Assembly: GCA_003242205.1 (NCBI GenBank)
Contig: QGUR01000293.1
Span: 1-5,809 of the forward strand
Reading direction: 5' to 3'
From: Chloroflexota bacterium
GTDB lineage: Bacteria > Chloroflexota > Anaerolineae > Aggregatilineales > Phototrophicaceae
Length of the DNA: 5,809 nucleotides
The notes beneath the pieces were generated by a model, which searched no databases, was not told the DNA's origin, and was given only the letters and a program-made list of their open reading frames with translations. A program made the translations under genes and the position numbers. This document shows, in pieces, positions 5,361-5,809 of the stretch (position 1 is the stretch's first letter; every line of letters begins with the position of its first letter).

Positions 5361-5809
5361 ATGAAGTTACTTTTCGTCGTTTCGTCGCTTGACCTGACCG
5401 CGCCTTTCAGCGCAACGCCCGCCTGGTGGCAGCTTATGAAGGCGCTCTATGAGATCGGCGTCGATGTTATTGCCACGCCATATCAGGGGCCGGCCATCGA
5501 GTCGCTCTGGTGGCGCGCCGAGCCGAATCCCGCCCGCTGGCAGGGAGATGCTTTCAAGGTGGCGCGCGATACCATCAGACGCCTGCGCCCGCAGGGCGGC
5601 GCGCCTGCCGCGACAACCGGGACAACGAGCGGTGAATCGCTTTCCGACCGCCTCGTGCGCCAGACGGCGCATCGTCTGATCGCACCGCTCTGGCATCGCC
5701 ATCTCGACCGCATTTTGACGCAGCAGCCGGATATTGACGCCGTGATCGTGCTGACCGCGCCGCTGAACCACCTGACGGGCGTGCCGCGCGATCTGAGTGC
5801 CCGGCATGA
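5361..5809 (+). CDS. Probable glycosyltransferase, N-terminal part (runs off the window)
   Basis: 149 codons from ATG at 5361-5363 are open to the end of the window without a stop. The start is preceded by a run of Gs (5353-5358) that can serve as a ribosome site, though it is close to the ATG. The peptide begins with a Rossmann-like strand MKLLFVVSSLDL, then ATPAWWQLMKALYEIGVDVI, PYQGPAIESLWWRA, and later DAVIVLTAPLNHLTGVP (126-142). Strand - loop - helix - strand at the N-terminus, followed by a second strand ending in a loop with small residues, is what GT-B glycosyltransferases show in their acceptor domain; the sequence resembles glycosyltransferase-annotated proteins of Chloroflexota. 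The donor-binding half is outside the window, so the substrate cannot be given. An insertion rich in Gly/Ala/Thr (79-91) looks like a flexible loop. Confidence 0.6.
   Translation, partial: MKLLFVVSSLDLTAPFSATPAWWQLMKALYEIGVDVIATPYQGPAIESLWWRAEPNPARWQGDAFKVARDTIRRLRPQGGAPAATTGTTSGESLSDRLVRQTAHRLIAPLWHRHLDRILTQQPDIDAVIVLTAPLNHLTGVPRDLSARH

Noticed and set aside
5367..5807. A 146-codon minus-strand frame at the right end
   Set aside because: It is the antisense of the probable glycosyltransferase start, and its product is a low-complexity Arg/Gly/Ala-rich sequence with no family resemblance.

Overview
The window looks like a stretch of a GC-rich bacterial chromosome, most probably from the Chloroflexota (Anaerolineae-like). 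This placement is an inference. It rests on the style of the large secreted protein (a Pro/Thr linker followed by hundreds of residues of Ala/Thr/Gln/Glu repeats, a habit I associate with that phylum) and on the start of a glycosyltransferase-like protein that resembles ones from the same group. There are no transposases, integrases, phage genes, CRISPR arrays, tRNAs or rRNAs that I can see.

Layout: bases 1-125 hold the last 40 codons of a plus-strand S9/prolyl-oligopeptidase-type hydrolase. A strong 15-bp hairpin (141-175) separates it from a convergent minus-strand gene for a small four-helix membrane protein of the YvlD/phage-holin-4 family (214-741). A second hairpin (761-793) separates that from the dominant gene, also on the minus strand (802-4296). 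It encodes an 1164-residue secreted, membrane-anchored protein: signal peptide, von Willebrand A domain with a complete metal-ion site, four tandem Ig-like domains, a 403-residue proline-free Ala/Thr/Gln/Glu segment, a C-terminal membrane helix and a basic tail. A divergent intergenic region (4297-4539) carries candidate promoters for both directions, two short palindromes and a small leader hairpin. Plus-strand genes follow: gatC (4540-4833), a 121-residue cytosolic Cys-rich four-helix copper-storage-type protein (4941-5306) with its own promoter-like sequence, and the 5' part of a probable glycosyltransferase (5361 to the end, incomplete). The 54 bases between the last two (5307-5360) show only a G-rich ribosome binding site.

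The genes do not form an obvious pathway: gatC serves translation, the Cys-rich protein serves copper handling, and the minus-strand pair acts at the cell envelope. I do not see a new multi-gene system. The most unusual item is the long stalk of the vWA protein, which also contains a diverged internal duplication. Most of the large gene is open on the other strand in exact codon register; I regard that as a composition effect and not a gene.
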